NCBI GenBank assembly: GCA_034509735.1
Contig: JACGWO010000005.1
Coordinates: 22,252,383 to 22,316,382 of the forward strand
DNA from: Sesamum alatum
Taxonomy: Eukaryota > Streptophyta > Magnoliopsida > Lamiales > Pedaliaceae
Direction: 5' to 3'
Length of the DNA stretch: 64,000 nt
Within the stretch, counting starts at the first letter, position 1. Each line of letters starts with the position of its first letter. This document shows, in pieces, positions 20,506 to 33,340 of this stretch. The notes under the pieces were generated by a model that was not told the DNA's origin, made no database searches, and saw only the letters and a program-made list of their open reading frames with translations. The position numbers were made by a program, and so were the translations under genes.

Positions 20506-22722
20506 TGAAGGACAAGCGGATCCGCCCGGAGCGCGAGCGGAAGCAAGAAAGCGAGAAAAAGTGCGTAAATTTAAATCTAATTTAAATAAACGAATCCCAA
20601 GGGGTGTACCCTTGGGTGTTCAACCGGGCGTTCAATGTAGAATGTGTAAATATTGGAAACATATATTTAAACACATAGGGCATAGATGTATATTAAATCA
20701 ATCAAAGCGTAGCAAAACCATTACCTTTGATTGTTTAGCGTATGCTCCCGGCTACTAGCGTTGGTTCTTCTCCGGAATGCTCACGAAATCCAAACGTATG
20801 GATCTCCAAAGGTGATCCACACCACACCGGAAGAAACACACGTTCTTCTTGCTAGAAAAGAACGGGTTTAAGAAGGAATCGGTTTAAGAGAAGAACACTA
20901 TGAATTAGTGCTCTCTTAAACTTACTTTGTTCTTCTTCTTGATTCAAAATCAAGTGAAGAACACAAGTGTGAGAGAGGGAGAGAGGCCGAGAGTTGAGAG
21001 AGAGGAGAGGGATTTTTGTCTTCTCTTTTTCCTAGAGAAAGATGAATAATGAATCACTTATGCTTGGTGTTGTATATTCTAATATATATACATAATTAAT
21101 GTGATTATTGAAATGTCTCTAGGTTCATCCAAGGATGTCTAGATTCATCCCAATTAATCTCCATCAATTCTTCAATCAAGCCTACCAAAATTTATGGTAT
21201 GATCAAATCATACCAAAAGGGAAGAGCTTGATTGGAGTTGATTTGTCTCTTTCCAAAAGAGACAAGTCAACATACCACCTAGCATGAAACATGGCTGATT
21301 TTGCTTCCTCCAAGAGACCATGTCAGCCATGTTTAAATAAGGGAAGAAGTCCAACTTCCTATTCACAAATAGGGATTATTTCTCCTCTCTAGTAAATTTA
21401 ACGGACCGGGTTTTATCGTAATCCAATTATGACGAACCCAACATTAAATCCAATTTAATGTCCATTTAAATTATTCTTGTTGATATTTTAATCCAATTAA
21501 AAGATCGAACGTCTCAACGTCTCAACATCTCAACTTTCCATATTTAATCGAAAATCCAATTTATCGATTAAATGAAAGCCCGATACAATATCTGCCCGTC
21601 CATCCAATGGACTTTCCCTTAAGTAATCCAATTACTTATTTATCCTTCGAGATTGACTCCAAGTCGATCTCCCAACCTCCTCGGTGATTTGTGTGTGACC
21701 CTCAGCTAGATTTGGGCCCGTGTCCCACAAGGGCCCGTTACCATGGGTGGCCGTCTAGCAACGGTCCATGGCACTAGAGACTAGGTGAATTGGCGTGAAC
21801 ATTTAGGCGCTGATTCCATACGGGTACGATCCTTCCGTCTACCGTCTCCCGGCCTTAGTCTAGGGTATGGAATTGGGCGTCGGTTCCCATCCTTGACTAG
21901 GCATCTATGCTTAATACTCGAGACCACGTATGCTTCATTGCGTCGACACAAGAAACCATTCCCTGTTCGACCAACCACTGTGGCTACAACTTTAAACAGT
22001 ATGACCGTGTCTCCGAGTGCATAGGAGATACCTCTGTCACATACTGACAGGGGATGGATCCTCTTCTTGCAATCCACCATCCTCGCTACACATTCCGACT
22101 GCACTGGACAAGGCTTATGATAATCATCTTACAAAATGATTACCTCTCGCCAGATCTAAGATACAGCCATCATGTGCACGCGACTGCCATGACTCCTTAA
22201 AGTCTGAGATTTACTCCCGTACTATCGAAACCGGGGAAAAACCAATCATACCGACCAAGCCTCCAAGGCTTCCCATATGATGATCCCCGCGAGTCAGTCC
22301 AGTCGGCTCGACCCCAATCGACCAACCCATCAAGATCGCGTAGGCGTCCCACGCCTGTCGCCGATGAAACACGGCACTCATCCAATGAACACGACTCTTG
22401 ACGCAAGTCTCAATAGGACTCTTGATGCCCTGTCTCGAGGTCCTCGACTTGCAACGTTTCAGACCCAACTCTTAATCAATTGGTTTCATGACCACCATCC
22501 AATGCGTGGCCCAACTGCACGAGTTGCTATCCATGTCTATGGCTTTTTTGCGATATAAGTTAAACACCGTTTTAACAAATGTAAGATGAGCGTAACAAAG
22601 AAGGTACCATTGGTGACGAACACTCATCTTATTCATCACATAATAATATTACATCTACATCAAGTTGTCGAATAGGTTACAAATTGCCAAACCTATTGGC
22701 TTTCTGGTCACCTATTCTAACA
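20506..22722 (-). repeat. Type-A 5' LTR of element E (2217 bp)
   Basis: Plus strand begins TGAAGGACAAGCGG and ends CCTATTCTAACA. It has the conserved core near 21740-21790 and the hairpin array. It abuts a fragment of another LTR at 22723. Confidence 0.9.
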
Positions 22723-23073
22723 CAAGATACGTGGGCGGATCGCGTGTCACAATTTGGAGGATCTCACATACGAAATTTTGGAGCAAATCGGGGAACAACA
22801 CGAGTACCGGTTAGAAGACGAAAACGACAATCAGTAGGTCTCTTTTACGTTTTTGTCTCCTTTTTATTTTCAAATCCTATGGCCTCCATGATTGCTTGTA
22901 TGTCTTTAATTCATGAGATACACCGAACACCCGGGAACTTCAAGGGCACACCCCTTGAACGTGTTTTTATTTTACGTATAAAGCATGTTTAAATTCTGTA
23001 ATTTAAATTTATACCGCTCTTCCGCATTCGCACTATTATCCGGGACGATCCACACGCCTATCCCAGGCTTTCA
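22723..23073 (+). repeat. Type-B2 LTR 3' fragment
   Basis: Plus-strand piece matching the last 350 bp of the LTR at 38253-40109, ending GGCTTTCA. It interrupts the type-D LTR that resumes at 23074. Its proximal part was lost where element E joins. Confidence 0.8.
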
Positions 23074-23858
23074 CTACAAACTCGAGACGCGTTTACTCTA
23101 TTGATCGACCTAGGGAACCATTCCCTACTCGACCAATCGCTACGGCTGTAAACTTAATGAGTCGAAACCATCTCAGAGCGCATAGGAGACATAGCTGTCA
23201 AATACTGATAGGGGACAGATTCTCTCTTGGAATCCACCATCCTCACTACATACTCCGACTGCACTGACAAGGCTTATAATGACCATTTCGAAGACACGGT
23301 CACCTCTCGCTAGATCCAAGATACAACCTTCATATGCAACCGACTGCCATGATTACTCAGGTCCAAGGACTAATCCCGTACTATCAGAATTGGGAATTCC
23401 AGTCATACCGACCAAGCCTCCAAGGCTTCCATATGATGATTCCCGCGAGTCAGTTTAGTCAGTCGGCTACCTTTCCAACTAACCCACTAAAATTGCATAG
23501 ACGACCTACGTCTAGCACCGATGAAACTCGGCACTCACCCAGTGAATGCAATATTTAGTGCAAGTCTCTATAGGGCACTCGAGGTCCTTGACTTGGAACG
23601 TTTCAGACCGACCCACAAGGAGTTGGTTTCATAGCCGCCAACCTATGCGCAGCTCAACTCAATGGATTTAACCAATCAGTTTGTGGGCATTTGTTGTGAC
23701 ATTGAAATGCCATTCAATGTAACTAGTAAGCACAACAAACCCATTTTGCCAATGATGAGTACTTACTTTATCCATCAATATAATATTAATTTGTAAAGAT
23801 CGACGAATAGTTCCTATAATAGCCAATCTAATTGACTTTCAGGTCACCTATTCTATCA
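23074..23858 (-). repeat. Truncated type-D 3' LTR of element D
   Basis: Aligns with 36700-37503. The distal 1.3 kb are lost at the junction with the fragment ending at 23073. It is followed on the plus strand by the polypurine complement ATCTCCCACTTGACC at 23859. Confidence 0.85.
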
Positions 23859-24139
23859 ATCTCCCACTTGACCACAAAGCCATTTACCCATGTTGCTCAG
23901 AGCTTTCTGAGCATGAGCAATCTACGATACCGGCTCGGTCTCGTGGGTCTACTATATTTCTCTACTGAAGTGACACGGTCCAACTGTGTCACCTCTTCTT
24001 ACCATTGTTGCCTGCAAATGGTGGTTGTCTAAGAATTTTCCGTGGATCTGTAATGAGATCTCGGGCCCAAAAGCTTTTCCCAAAGCCTAGTTGTTTCGCC
24101 TCCAAGGCAACTACTGGCCTCGGCCGTGCTAGGCACCAC
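23859..24139 (-). pseudogene. RNase H 3' end of element D
   Basis: Minus-strand relic of the last part of copia RNase H, alignable with 45480-45760. It has many substitutions and no open frame. It ends at the TSD ACCAC (24135-24139) and continues at 26145. Confidence 0.75.
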
Positions 24140-26144
24140 TGAAAGAAATCGGTGGATCTTCCGGGAATTGCGCGAATGCGGAAGCGCGATAAAAATAAAT
24201 ATAACGAAAAATAAAGCATGCTTTTTAATTTAAAAGAAACACGCTCAAGGGGTGTGCCCTTGAGGTTCCCGGGCGTTTGGTGTAATCTCATGATCATAAA
24301 GCATGTAAAGAAGTCATGGAGGCCATAGAGTTGAAAATTAAAGAGGGACGAAAAAGTAAAACGAGACCTACCTATTGTCGTTTTCGTCTTCAACGGCTAC
24401 TCGCGTTGTTCCCCGTTTTGCACCGAGATCTCGTTCTTGAGACCCTCCAAATAGTGACACACGATCCACCCACGTATCTTGCACGTCGTGCTAGCAACGA
24501 ACAAGTGTATATTTTTGGAGTGGATGAATCAACAACACGTTATCAATTAACGGTATTGATTCATCTAAGTTCTAATGTTCCAAGAACAAAAAAAACTAAG
24601 AAAAATATTTTCTTGTTGGAGAAAGAGAGAGGGGCGGACGAGAGGTAAGGAGAAGGGGAGAGTGTTGTGTTGTGTGTGTTTTCAAGAATCATCATCCTTC
24701 AATTGTTGGAAGCTAGAGGTTATATAGAGGAGGAGTTTAATTCTCTTTAAACTCCAACTCTAAGAACTCTAATTTGACTAGGATTTGACCTAGTCAAAGT
24801 CCTAGTCAAACTAGTGTTTGACCTAGTCAAGGAATCCTAGCCTTCCATCTCCTCTTTCCATCTCAACCGTTAATTTTAATTTAATGGAATATTTAAATCC
24901 CATTAAATATTCCAAAAGGCTAAAAGAATAAATATAATATAATAAATAAATATTATTATTTATTCTAAGCCCATTTAAATCAACCCTTTAATAAATCCTA
25001 TTTATTAATTTAATTCCCTTTATCAAATAGAAGGAATTAATTTCTCCAAGAAAATATAGTACCCGATTAAATCTAATTTAATCATTCCTTTACTTCCAAT
25101 ATTTAATTCCAAATTAAATACTAAGTGTGTGTGTGGATAGTGTCTGACTCTTTAGGTTCACCATTCAGCTAGACTTGGTCGGATTCCTAGAATCCGCCCG
25201 TTACCATGGTGGCCATCTAGCAACGGTCCATGGCACTAGAGACTAGGTGAAAATATCGGGGATGAACATTTAGGCTCTAATAGTACACTTGTCCTTCTAT
25301 CTTCGGTCTCATCACTTAGGGTCTAGGGCACGGAAAATGCAGGTACCCATTTTGGACCTAAGTGTCGGTCTGTCCTTACTAAACGCCGCAAGGGAAACCT
25401 TTCCTTTCTGTTCAGTTACTGTGGCCACAGATTTCAGGGACAAGACACAGAGCATACATGAGACTCAACTGTCAATACCTTTTTGACAGGAGACAGATCC
25501 TTTCTTGGAAACTACTGTCACTTTGTACACCCGAGCTGCACTAGACATGGCTTATGACTACTCAAGAGTATTTTTGCAATCTCTCACCATATCTAAGATA
25601 CAGACCTGATGCACAGGTAAATTCAGCAGTTCCTCAAGTCAAAGGACTTGGCCCGTACCGTTGGAACCGGGAATACACGTCATAACCTTGCTGACCATAC
25701 TCAAGGTCCTCCGTAAGACGGTTCCCACGAGTCACCTCAGTCAGCTGCTTCCTAGCATGCTGACCCACTAACACTGCTTAGACGACCTTCGTCACCCGTC
25801 GATGAAATACGACAGCAAATGCTTAGTGCAAGTCTCAAAGGGAATCCCGGTACCCATTTTCGGGATTTCCTTGACTTGGAGATTTCCGGACTGATTCGGT
25901 AAGACTGATTTCATGGACCTACCTCCAAGCATAGTCCCAGTTCCCGAAATCGTTTCTCAGTCCGTGGGCTTTGTTTGCGTTGTGAACAGAAATGTAAATG
26001 CAGATAAGTGAACGTAAACAAAGTGTTGCCATATGAATTTTCACTTTTTTATTCATAAATGTTTTTTATCAAATACCAAAGAATTGTCTAGACATAGGTT
26101 ACATATTCCTGCCAAAATTGGCTTACATGGTCACTATTCTAACA
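24140..26144 (-). repeat. Solo type-B LTR (2005 bp) in element D
   Basis: Plus strand TGAAAGAAATCGG...CTATTCTAACA. The TSD ACCAC at 24135-24139 and 26145-26149 is perfect. Element G shows the empty site at about 45750 (GGCACCACACCC). Confidence 0.95.
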
Positions 26145-27801
26145 ACCACATTCATCCTATGGATGTGGTTTCAATCCAAACCACTTTCTACAAACGACTT
26201 CCAAAGTCGCCATACATTCGACTTCATAATGACATGTTGTGGTATCCCGCTTGAAACCTTTCCAAGCCACCACACTCACCATTAAGTCCAAATGTACATA
26301 CATCTTGAGACTAAATATTATTCACATGATTCTGAAAGCTAGTACCGCTATAGCCTTCCAGAATCAACCCTCCACAAAATGTGCATCAAGAACACTTCTT
26401 CAATCCTTATTCAGGTATTAAAGATATTTTCAACAACTGTCTACTACCTTCTCGGCACAAGCACAATAACTGTTGTTATGCCCAAAGTATACACAACATC
26501 AAGCCCAATGCACGAACAACATTTTCATGCTGCCTAAGGCAAAGATGTAGGGGACATCAAACATCTAAGCTTTCTCATCAGTCTAGCGTGACTGAGTCTT
26601 GAGCAGCTTAACCCTATATATAGGAATCCAATTCCTATCATGGAGAATTGCGTGAACAACGCTCATATTCAATGTTTCCTAACATCTTAAATTCATTCCA
26701 AATGAATAAGACTTTACACACTAAACACTTGGAACAAAACTATCCTCCCACTGACCCTAAAGCTTGTTACTGATCGATTCATACTCCGTATGAACTCGTC
26801 AAAATGAATATTCTATTTATATAAAATATCAAACCTAGTTTGAATTTTCATGACGGATCCAATAACTCTAAGCCATTGATCCAAACCCGATGTCCAACAT
26901 CGCTTCTCCTTATATCTTTTGGATGATAATCTTATTGACCGGACAGGCCCAGAAAACCTATGCCTCTCAAGTAACTAAGGTATTAAGGTTATCCTAGGAG
27001 GACTGGGATATAGTTAGTGGAATAATATAACAACAAATGATGTTTGCATTATTCAGCATTAAACCTGCACAAATCAAACACCTAGTCTATTTTGTCTCCC
27101 ACTAGTCCTTTGACGTATTTGGGACCATCCCATGTACTCAAGAACTTTGTAGGATGCAGGCTTGCAAAACCATATCCTATATGGCAACTAGGTCATGAAT
27201 ATTTGAAAATGCCATGTTTCTCACTTGGCAACCTTTCAAGTCCATGTCTAGATGGTTTAAGGTAATCCAGTGAAACCCTGATCGAACAAGTCTTACAAGG
27301 TTCGATTTCTCCCTTATCAGAGACCGTTCAACCATAATCCTTATAGGAAGAACTCCACTGTGTGAGAATTCCATTCTCATCTGGATATTTAAGATCTCGT
27401 ACTAAATACATGCCCCTTCGATCTAATTGAGAGGTTTCATTTTGCAATCAGCTTGGTTCACCACTCCAAGTCTAATTCCCCGAACCCATCAAAGGTCCTT
27501 AGAACTTGTGAACCCTCTTCTGGTGTTATATATTTAGTAACCTACGAATGTCTAAATGGATCCAATCCGATAGGCTTTTGGTAAACTCACTTTGTCCAAC
27601 AAAGAAGCCTTACAGTCTTTCCATCTTAGAGAGGACTTGTAAGCTACTCGACTCAAATTGTCTATCGCTAGACTCTTTGAATCTTCCAACTTCCTCGTCC
27701 TTAACTAAAGGAAAAATCATCCTAGCTTATGGATGCCAAATTCGTAAGTTTATCTTGATTATCCATTTTAATCATTTGATTTGAGTACTCATAATCCAAT
27801 T
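26145..27801 (-). pseudogene. Decayed copia pol of element D
   Basis: Reading the minus strand from 27801 down: GAG-pre-integrase and integrase pieces (27801-27040), the integrase-RT linker (about 27040-26850), then the C-terminal part of reverse transcriptase and RNase H (to 26145). All frames are interrupted. The first half of reverse transcriptase is absent: near 26845 the linker joins directly to sequence equivalent to about 49950 in element C. Element G has the same join, so the deletion is shared. Confidence 0.75.
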
Positions 27802-29798
27802 TGAAAGCCTTGGGTAGGCGTGTGGATCGTCCGGGGAGTAGCGAATGCGGAAGCAAGGTATAATTTAATTTACGAAAATTTAAACATGCATAACATATAT
27901 TAAATAAAACACGTTCAAGGGGTGTACCCTTGAAACTCCCGAGCGTTTGGTGTATCTCATAAATAATAAAAAGCATACATAGCAATCATGGAGGCCATAG
28001 GATTCTAAAACAAAGAGGACGAAAAAACGTAAACAGAAACCTACCGATTCGTCGTTTTCCTCTTCTAACCGGTACTCGCGTTGTTCCCCGATTTGCTCCA
28101 AGATCTCGTATGTGAGACCCTCTAATTCGTGACACACAATCCGCCCACGTATCTTGAACTTCGTGCTAGCGAAGAACAAGTGTATTTTTGGAGAGGACGG
28201 ATCAATCAAACGTTATTAGTTAAACGAGATCAATCCTCCTTAGTTCAATTGTTGAAGAACAAAAGAACAAGAAAAACTATTTTCTTGGAGAGAGAGAGAG
28301 GCGGCCGAGAGGAGGGAGAGAGAGGACGAGTGTGTGTGTGTTTTTCAAGAATCATCATCACCTTCAATGTGTGTGCTAAGGAGTATTTATAGAAGAGGAA
28401 TCATTTTCCTCTTCCATCTCCCACACTTTGAAGACTCTTTCACAACTAGGATTTGACCTAGTCAAATCCTAGTCAAATCAAGCTTCTTTTGGTCAAACCA
28501 ATAATAGCCATTGATCTCTCCCTTTTAATCTCAACCATTAGTTTAGTTTAATGGAATATTAAAATCCTATTTAAATATTCCAAGGGCAATAAATAAATGT
28601 ATTAAATATAAATATTTATTTTAAGCCCATTAAATTAATTTTCTAATAAATCTAATTTATTAGATAAATCCCTTTATATAATAAAAGAAATTAATTCTTC
28701 CCAAGAAAATAAGGACCTGATTAAATCCAATTTAATCGCTCAAGTTCTCCAAATATTTAATTCCAAATTAAATACTTTAATGTGTGTAGATTGTGTGTGA
28801 CTCTTTAGGTTCACCTTCAGCTAGACTTGGTTGGATTCCTAGAATCCGCCCGTTACCATGGGTGGTCATCTACCAACGGTCCATGGCATTAGAGACTAGG
28901 TGAATATAGGGGGATGAACATTTAGGTTCTACAGTACATCTATCCTTCCGTCTACGGTCTCATCACTTAGGGTCTAAGGCTCGGAAAATGCAGGTACCCA
29001 TTTTGGACCTAAGTGTTGGTATATCCTTTACTAAACGCCATAAGGGAAACCTTCCCTTCTGTTCAGTTACTGTGACCACAGATTTTAGGGAGAAGACACA
29101 GAGCATTGTGAGACACAACTGTCAATAAGTTTTGACAGGAGACAGATCCTTTCTTGGAAACTACTGTCACTCTGTACACCGGAGCTACACCGGAGCTGCA
29201 CTAGATATGACTTATGACTACTCAAGTACTTCTTGGCAATCTCTCACCATATCTAAGATACAGCCCTGATATATAGGTAAACTCAGCAGTTCCTCAAGTC
29301 AAAGGACTTGACCTGTACTGTTGGAACCGGGAACACACGTCATACCTAACCGACCCTACTCAAGGTCCTCCGTAAGACGGTTCCCGCGAGTCACCTCAGT
29401 CAGCTGCTCCCTAGCAGGCTAACCCACTAACACTGCTTCTACGACCCTCGTCACCCGTCGATGAAATACGACAACAGATGCTTAGTGCAAGTCTCAAGGG
29501 GAATCTCGGTACCCACTTCGAGATTCCTTGACTTGGAGATTTTCGAACTGATTCGGCGGAACTGATCTCATGGACCTACCTCCAAGCATAGTCCCTGTCC
29601 CCGAAATGTGTTTTCAGTCCGTGGGCTTTGTTTGCGTAGTGAACAGATATATAAAGCAGATAAAGTGAACACAAACAAAGTAAATGCCAAATGAATTTCA
29701 CTTCTTATTCATTAATAATTTATTAAAACCTCAAAATTGTTCAGACATAGGTTACAATTCGCCTACCAAGATTGGCTACATGGTCACCTATTCTAACA
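27802..29798 (-). repeat. Solo type-B2 LTR (1997 bp) in element D
   Basis: Plus strand TGAAAGCCTTGGG...CTATTCTAACA. The TSD CAATT at 27797-27801 and 29799-29803 is perfect. Confidence 0.95.
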
Positions 29799-29803
29799 CA
29801 ATT

Positions 29804-30084
29804 ATGGGATAATGTTTAAGGATAATTATGTATCCCACCTAGCAGACAAGAATAGTCATTCTTTGTCGAATAAAGCAATTTTATTGATCAAATGTATGTA
29901 ATAAAAAACTTTCCAACAGTATATCAAAACATACTTCGATCATGCCAAGTTATATATTTCCTTTCAGACTCTATCCTAACATGATCACTGCTATGCTAAG
30001 CCTAACTAGTCCCTAGTCTTTGCAGCAATGGCCCTGCCATCGCTAAGCCTTAGGACCTGTTTGGGCTTTCTACTCATAACCATC
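29804..30084 (-). pseudogene. Protease-region relic of element D
   Basis: Aligns on the minus strand with element C near 51520-51830 (for example CTATCCTAACATGATCACT against CAATCCTAACATGACTACT). It has no open frame. It is bounded by the TSDs of two solo LTRs. Confidence 0.7.
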
Positions 30085-32072
30085 TGAAAGCCTGTGAGAG
30101 GCGTGTGGATCGTCCCGGGAAATAGAGCGAATGCGGAAGCGCGGTATAAATTTAAATTACAGAATTTAAACATACTTTATACGTAAAAATAAAGAACACG
30201 TTCAAGGGGTGCTTGGAGTTCCCGGGTGTTCGGTGTATCTCATGAATTAAAATACATACAAGCAATCATGGAGGCCATAGGATTTGAAAATAAAAGACGA
30301 GACGAAAACGTAAAAAGGGAATTACCGATTCGTCGTTTTCCTCTTCTAACCGGTACTCGCGTTGTTCCCCGATTTGCACCAAAATCTCGTATGTGAGATT
30401 CTCTAAATTGTGACACGTAATCTGCCCATGTATCTTGCACGTCGTGCTAGCGAACGAACAAGTATTTATTTGGAGAGGACGGATCAATCACACGTTATTA
30501 CTTAACGGGATTAATCCTCCTTTTGTTCAATTGTTAAAACAAAAGAACAAAGCTTGGAGAGAGAAAGAGAGTGGCGGACGAGAGAGAGGAAACCGAGATA
30601 GATTGTGTGTTATGTGTGTCTTGGAGTTTCATCATCTCTCTTATGGTTAGGGGCTAGGACTATATATAGAGGAGGAGTTTAATCATATTCAAAATCCAAC
30701 TCTAAAGAAGACTAATTTGACTAGGATTTTGACCTAGTCAAAGTCCTAGTCAAAGTAGTAATTTGCCCTAGTCAAATTAATCCTAGCCATCCATCTCTCC
30801 TTTTAATCTCAACCATTAATTTAATTAAATGGAATATTTAAAATCTATTTAAATATTCCAAGGGCAAAAAAATAAATATAATGAATATAAATATTTATTC
30901 TAGGCCCATTAAATTAATTTTCCAATAAATCTAATTTATTAGATTAATCCCTTTTATCTAATAAAAGGAATTAATTCTCTCCAAGAAAATTAAGGACCCA
31001 ATTAAATCCAATTTAATGATTCCATTTCTCCAAATACTTAATTCTAAATTAAATACTTAATGTGTGTGGATTATGTGTGACTCTTTAGCTTCACCTTTCA
31101 ACTAGACTTGATCGGATTCCTAGAATCCGCCCGTTACCATGGGTGGCCATCTAGCAACGGTCCATGGAACTAGAGACTAGGTGAATATTCGCGGATGAAC
31201 ATTTAGGCTCTAACGGTACACTTGTCCTTCCGTCTACGGTCTCACCACTTAGGGTCTAGGGCACGGAAAAATGCAGGTACCCATTTTGGACCTATGTGAC
31301 GGTCTGTCCTTACTAAACGCCGCAAGGGAAACCTTCCCTTCTGTTCAGTTACTGTGGCCACAGATTTTAGGGACAAGACACAGAGCATATGAGAGACTCG
31401 ACTGTCAATACCTTTTGACAGGAGACAGATCCTTTCTTGGAAGCTACTGTCACTCTGTACATCGGAGCTGAACTAGACATGGCTTATGACTACTCAAGTG
31501 CTTCTTGGCAATCTCTCACCATATCTAAGATACACCCCTGATATACAGGTAAACTCAGCAGTTCCTCATGTCAAAGGACTTGACCTGTACTGTTGGAACC
31601 GGAAACACACGTCATACCTAGCCAACCTTACTCAAGGTCCTCCGTAAGACGGTTCCCGCGAGTCACCTCAGTCAGTTGCTCCCTAGCAGGCTAACCCCAC
31701 TAACACTGCTTAGACGACCTTCGTCACCCGTCGATGAAATACGACAGCAGATGCTTAGTGCAAGTCTAAAGGGGAATCTCGGTACCCATTTTCGAGATTC
31801 CTTGACTTGGAGATTTCTGGACTGATTCAGCAGGACTGATTTCATGGACCTACCTCCAAGCGTAGTCCCAGTCCCCGAAATACGTTTTCAGTCCGTGGGC
31901 TTTTTTGCATAGTGAACAGATAAGTATAAAGCAGATAAAGTGAACATAAATAAAGTAATGCCAAATGAATATCACTTCTTATTCATTAATGATTTATCAA
32001 ATCCCTGAAATTGTCTAGACATAGGTTACATTTTGCCTGCCAAGATTGGCTACATGGTCACCTATTCTAACA
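30085..32072 (-). repeat. Solo type-B2 LTR (1988 bp) in element D
   Basis: Plus strand TGAAAGCCTGTGAG...CTATTCTAACA. The TSD CCATC at 30080-30084 and 32073-32077 is perfect. Confidence 0.95.
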
Positions 32073-32077
32073 CCATC

Positions 32078-32660
32078 TGCAAACCATTCGCAGATTATGA
32101 TTAACTGGTATCCAATACCAAAGAGTAGAACAATAATCATGTTGGCACTCAATTTAAATGTACCTTCAGAGGAGCTCGGGACACTCCCTCTTCCAATTTC
32201 ATTTTTCGCGGCAGTTAATGCACACATTGTTTGGAATCTATGACTTTGACTGTCTAACCCTCTTCCTCTTTCCTTTACCTCCGCCCAACGGTGTAACAGG
32301 ATCACTCAAAGTGCTAGCAGCGGTTGATGTTGACTTAGTTTTCTTCTTCTTCCAGTGTCTGGCACCCTTACCTTTCGCTTCTAAGGTTGAAGCCTCTCCC
32401 ACTAGTACCGCCCGTGCAGATTTTTCAATTGTTGCGTCGTACCGGACCAACATATTTATCAAGTCGACAATAAATTAGTCGAAGGAGGTAGAAAGAGACT
32501 GAAAGATCACGTCGATGTACGTATCTTTTCCAAGATTAGCTTGGAGGTCTTTGAGCTTCTCCACAAGGGATAACCTCATCACTCCATGCTCTTGTACAGA
32601 CAACCCTTTTGTCATCTTAGCTTCGAAGAATGCCTTCATTGCACATATGATTGGGGTTTC
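32078..32660 (-). pseudogene. Gag relic of element D
   Basis: Minus-strand gag C-terminal part, seen in an open piece (32462-32238) with INMLVRYDAT and KGKGARHWKKKKTKS, the equivalents of INMLVQYEAM and KRAGRWKRKKGKG in element C. The rest is interrupted, and homology ends near 32650 where leader sequence begins, so the gag N-terminus is missing. Confidence 0.75.
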
Positions 32661-33340
32661 TTATTTAAATTGTAATGAGTGTAGTTAGGTTGGTGAGGAT
32701 TTATTTTTTGTAATAAATTGTAAGGAAGCATTTCCAATCACAAGCCCAATCATAAGTTGGGGGGAGTACAAAAGGAGGGGGAAAGCAAGCCTTATTATTT
32801 CAAGGCTAAAAACGAGAGAGAATAATAAAACAAAGAGGCACGCAGGCCTCACCCAATAAAAATTAAACCATACATAAGGGTCATGGGCTTTGTGATCATC
32901 CTTATTGTTTATCCAATAAACAATTAATACACATTTATATCAAATATAAACATGCCCAACAAATAAATACATCCAATGCATTTATAAAAAATGATATCCA
33001 ATATCATAAACAACAACATAATTATATGCAGAAATATATATATATGTATATATTAATAATGCACTTAAAAATAGATATCAAGTATCATCATCCAATGTAC
33101 CAAAAAATATTTTTTGTTTCGAAACTATTTCCAAATTAATCTAAGACACAATTTCATTGTAGAAAAAATCCAATTTAACTAGAATTACCATTAGCCAAAA
33201 TTAATCATTTCAAAAAATATGCAGAAATGTGAAAAATCCAATTTTTTGGGTAAAAACGGCCCAATCGTTCGAAACCAGCCGGCCAGCAGCACTGCCGGCA
33301 ATGCGCGCGAACAGTGCGGCATGCCCGCGCGCAGCGCCAC
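32661..33340 (-). other. Leader of element D, distal part
   Basis: Corresponds to the 5' leader of element C (about 53700-54340). A short piece at about 32672-32700 is inverted relative to the leader. It ends in a GC-rich tract (33268-33340) that continues beyond the solo LTR at 35042. Nothing coding is seen. Confidence 0.7.

Larger units (their letters stand above)
19858..22722 (-). mobile_element. Copia element E: 5' remnant, minus strand
   Basis: On the minus strand it has a complete type-A 5' LTR, a mutated primer binding site, the first 200 bp of the leader and then, after a deletion of roughly 2 kb, a gag-protease piece. It ends abruptly at element A's 3' LTR. The element is close to C in sequence. 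Confidence 0.85.
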
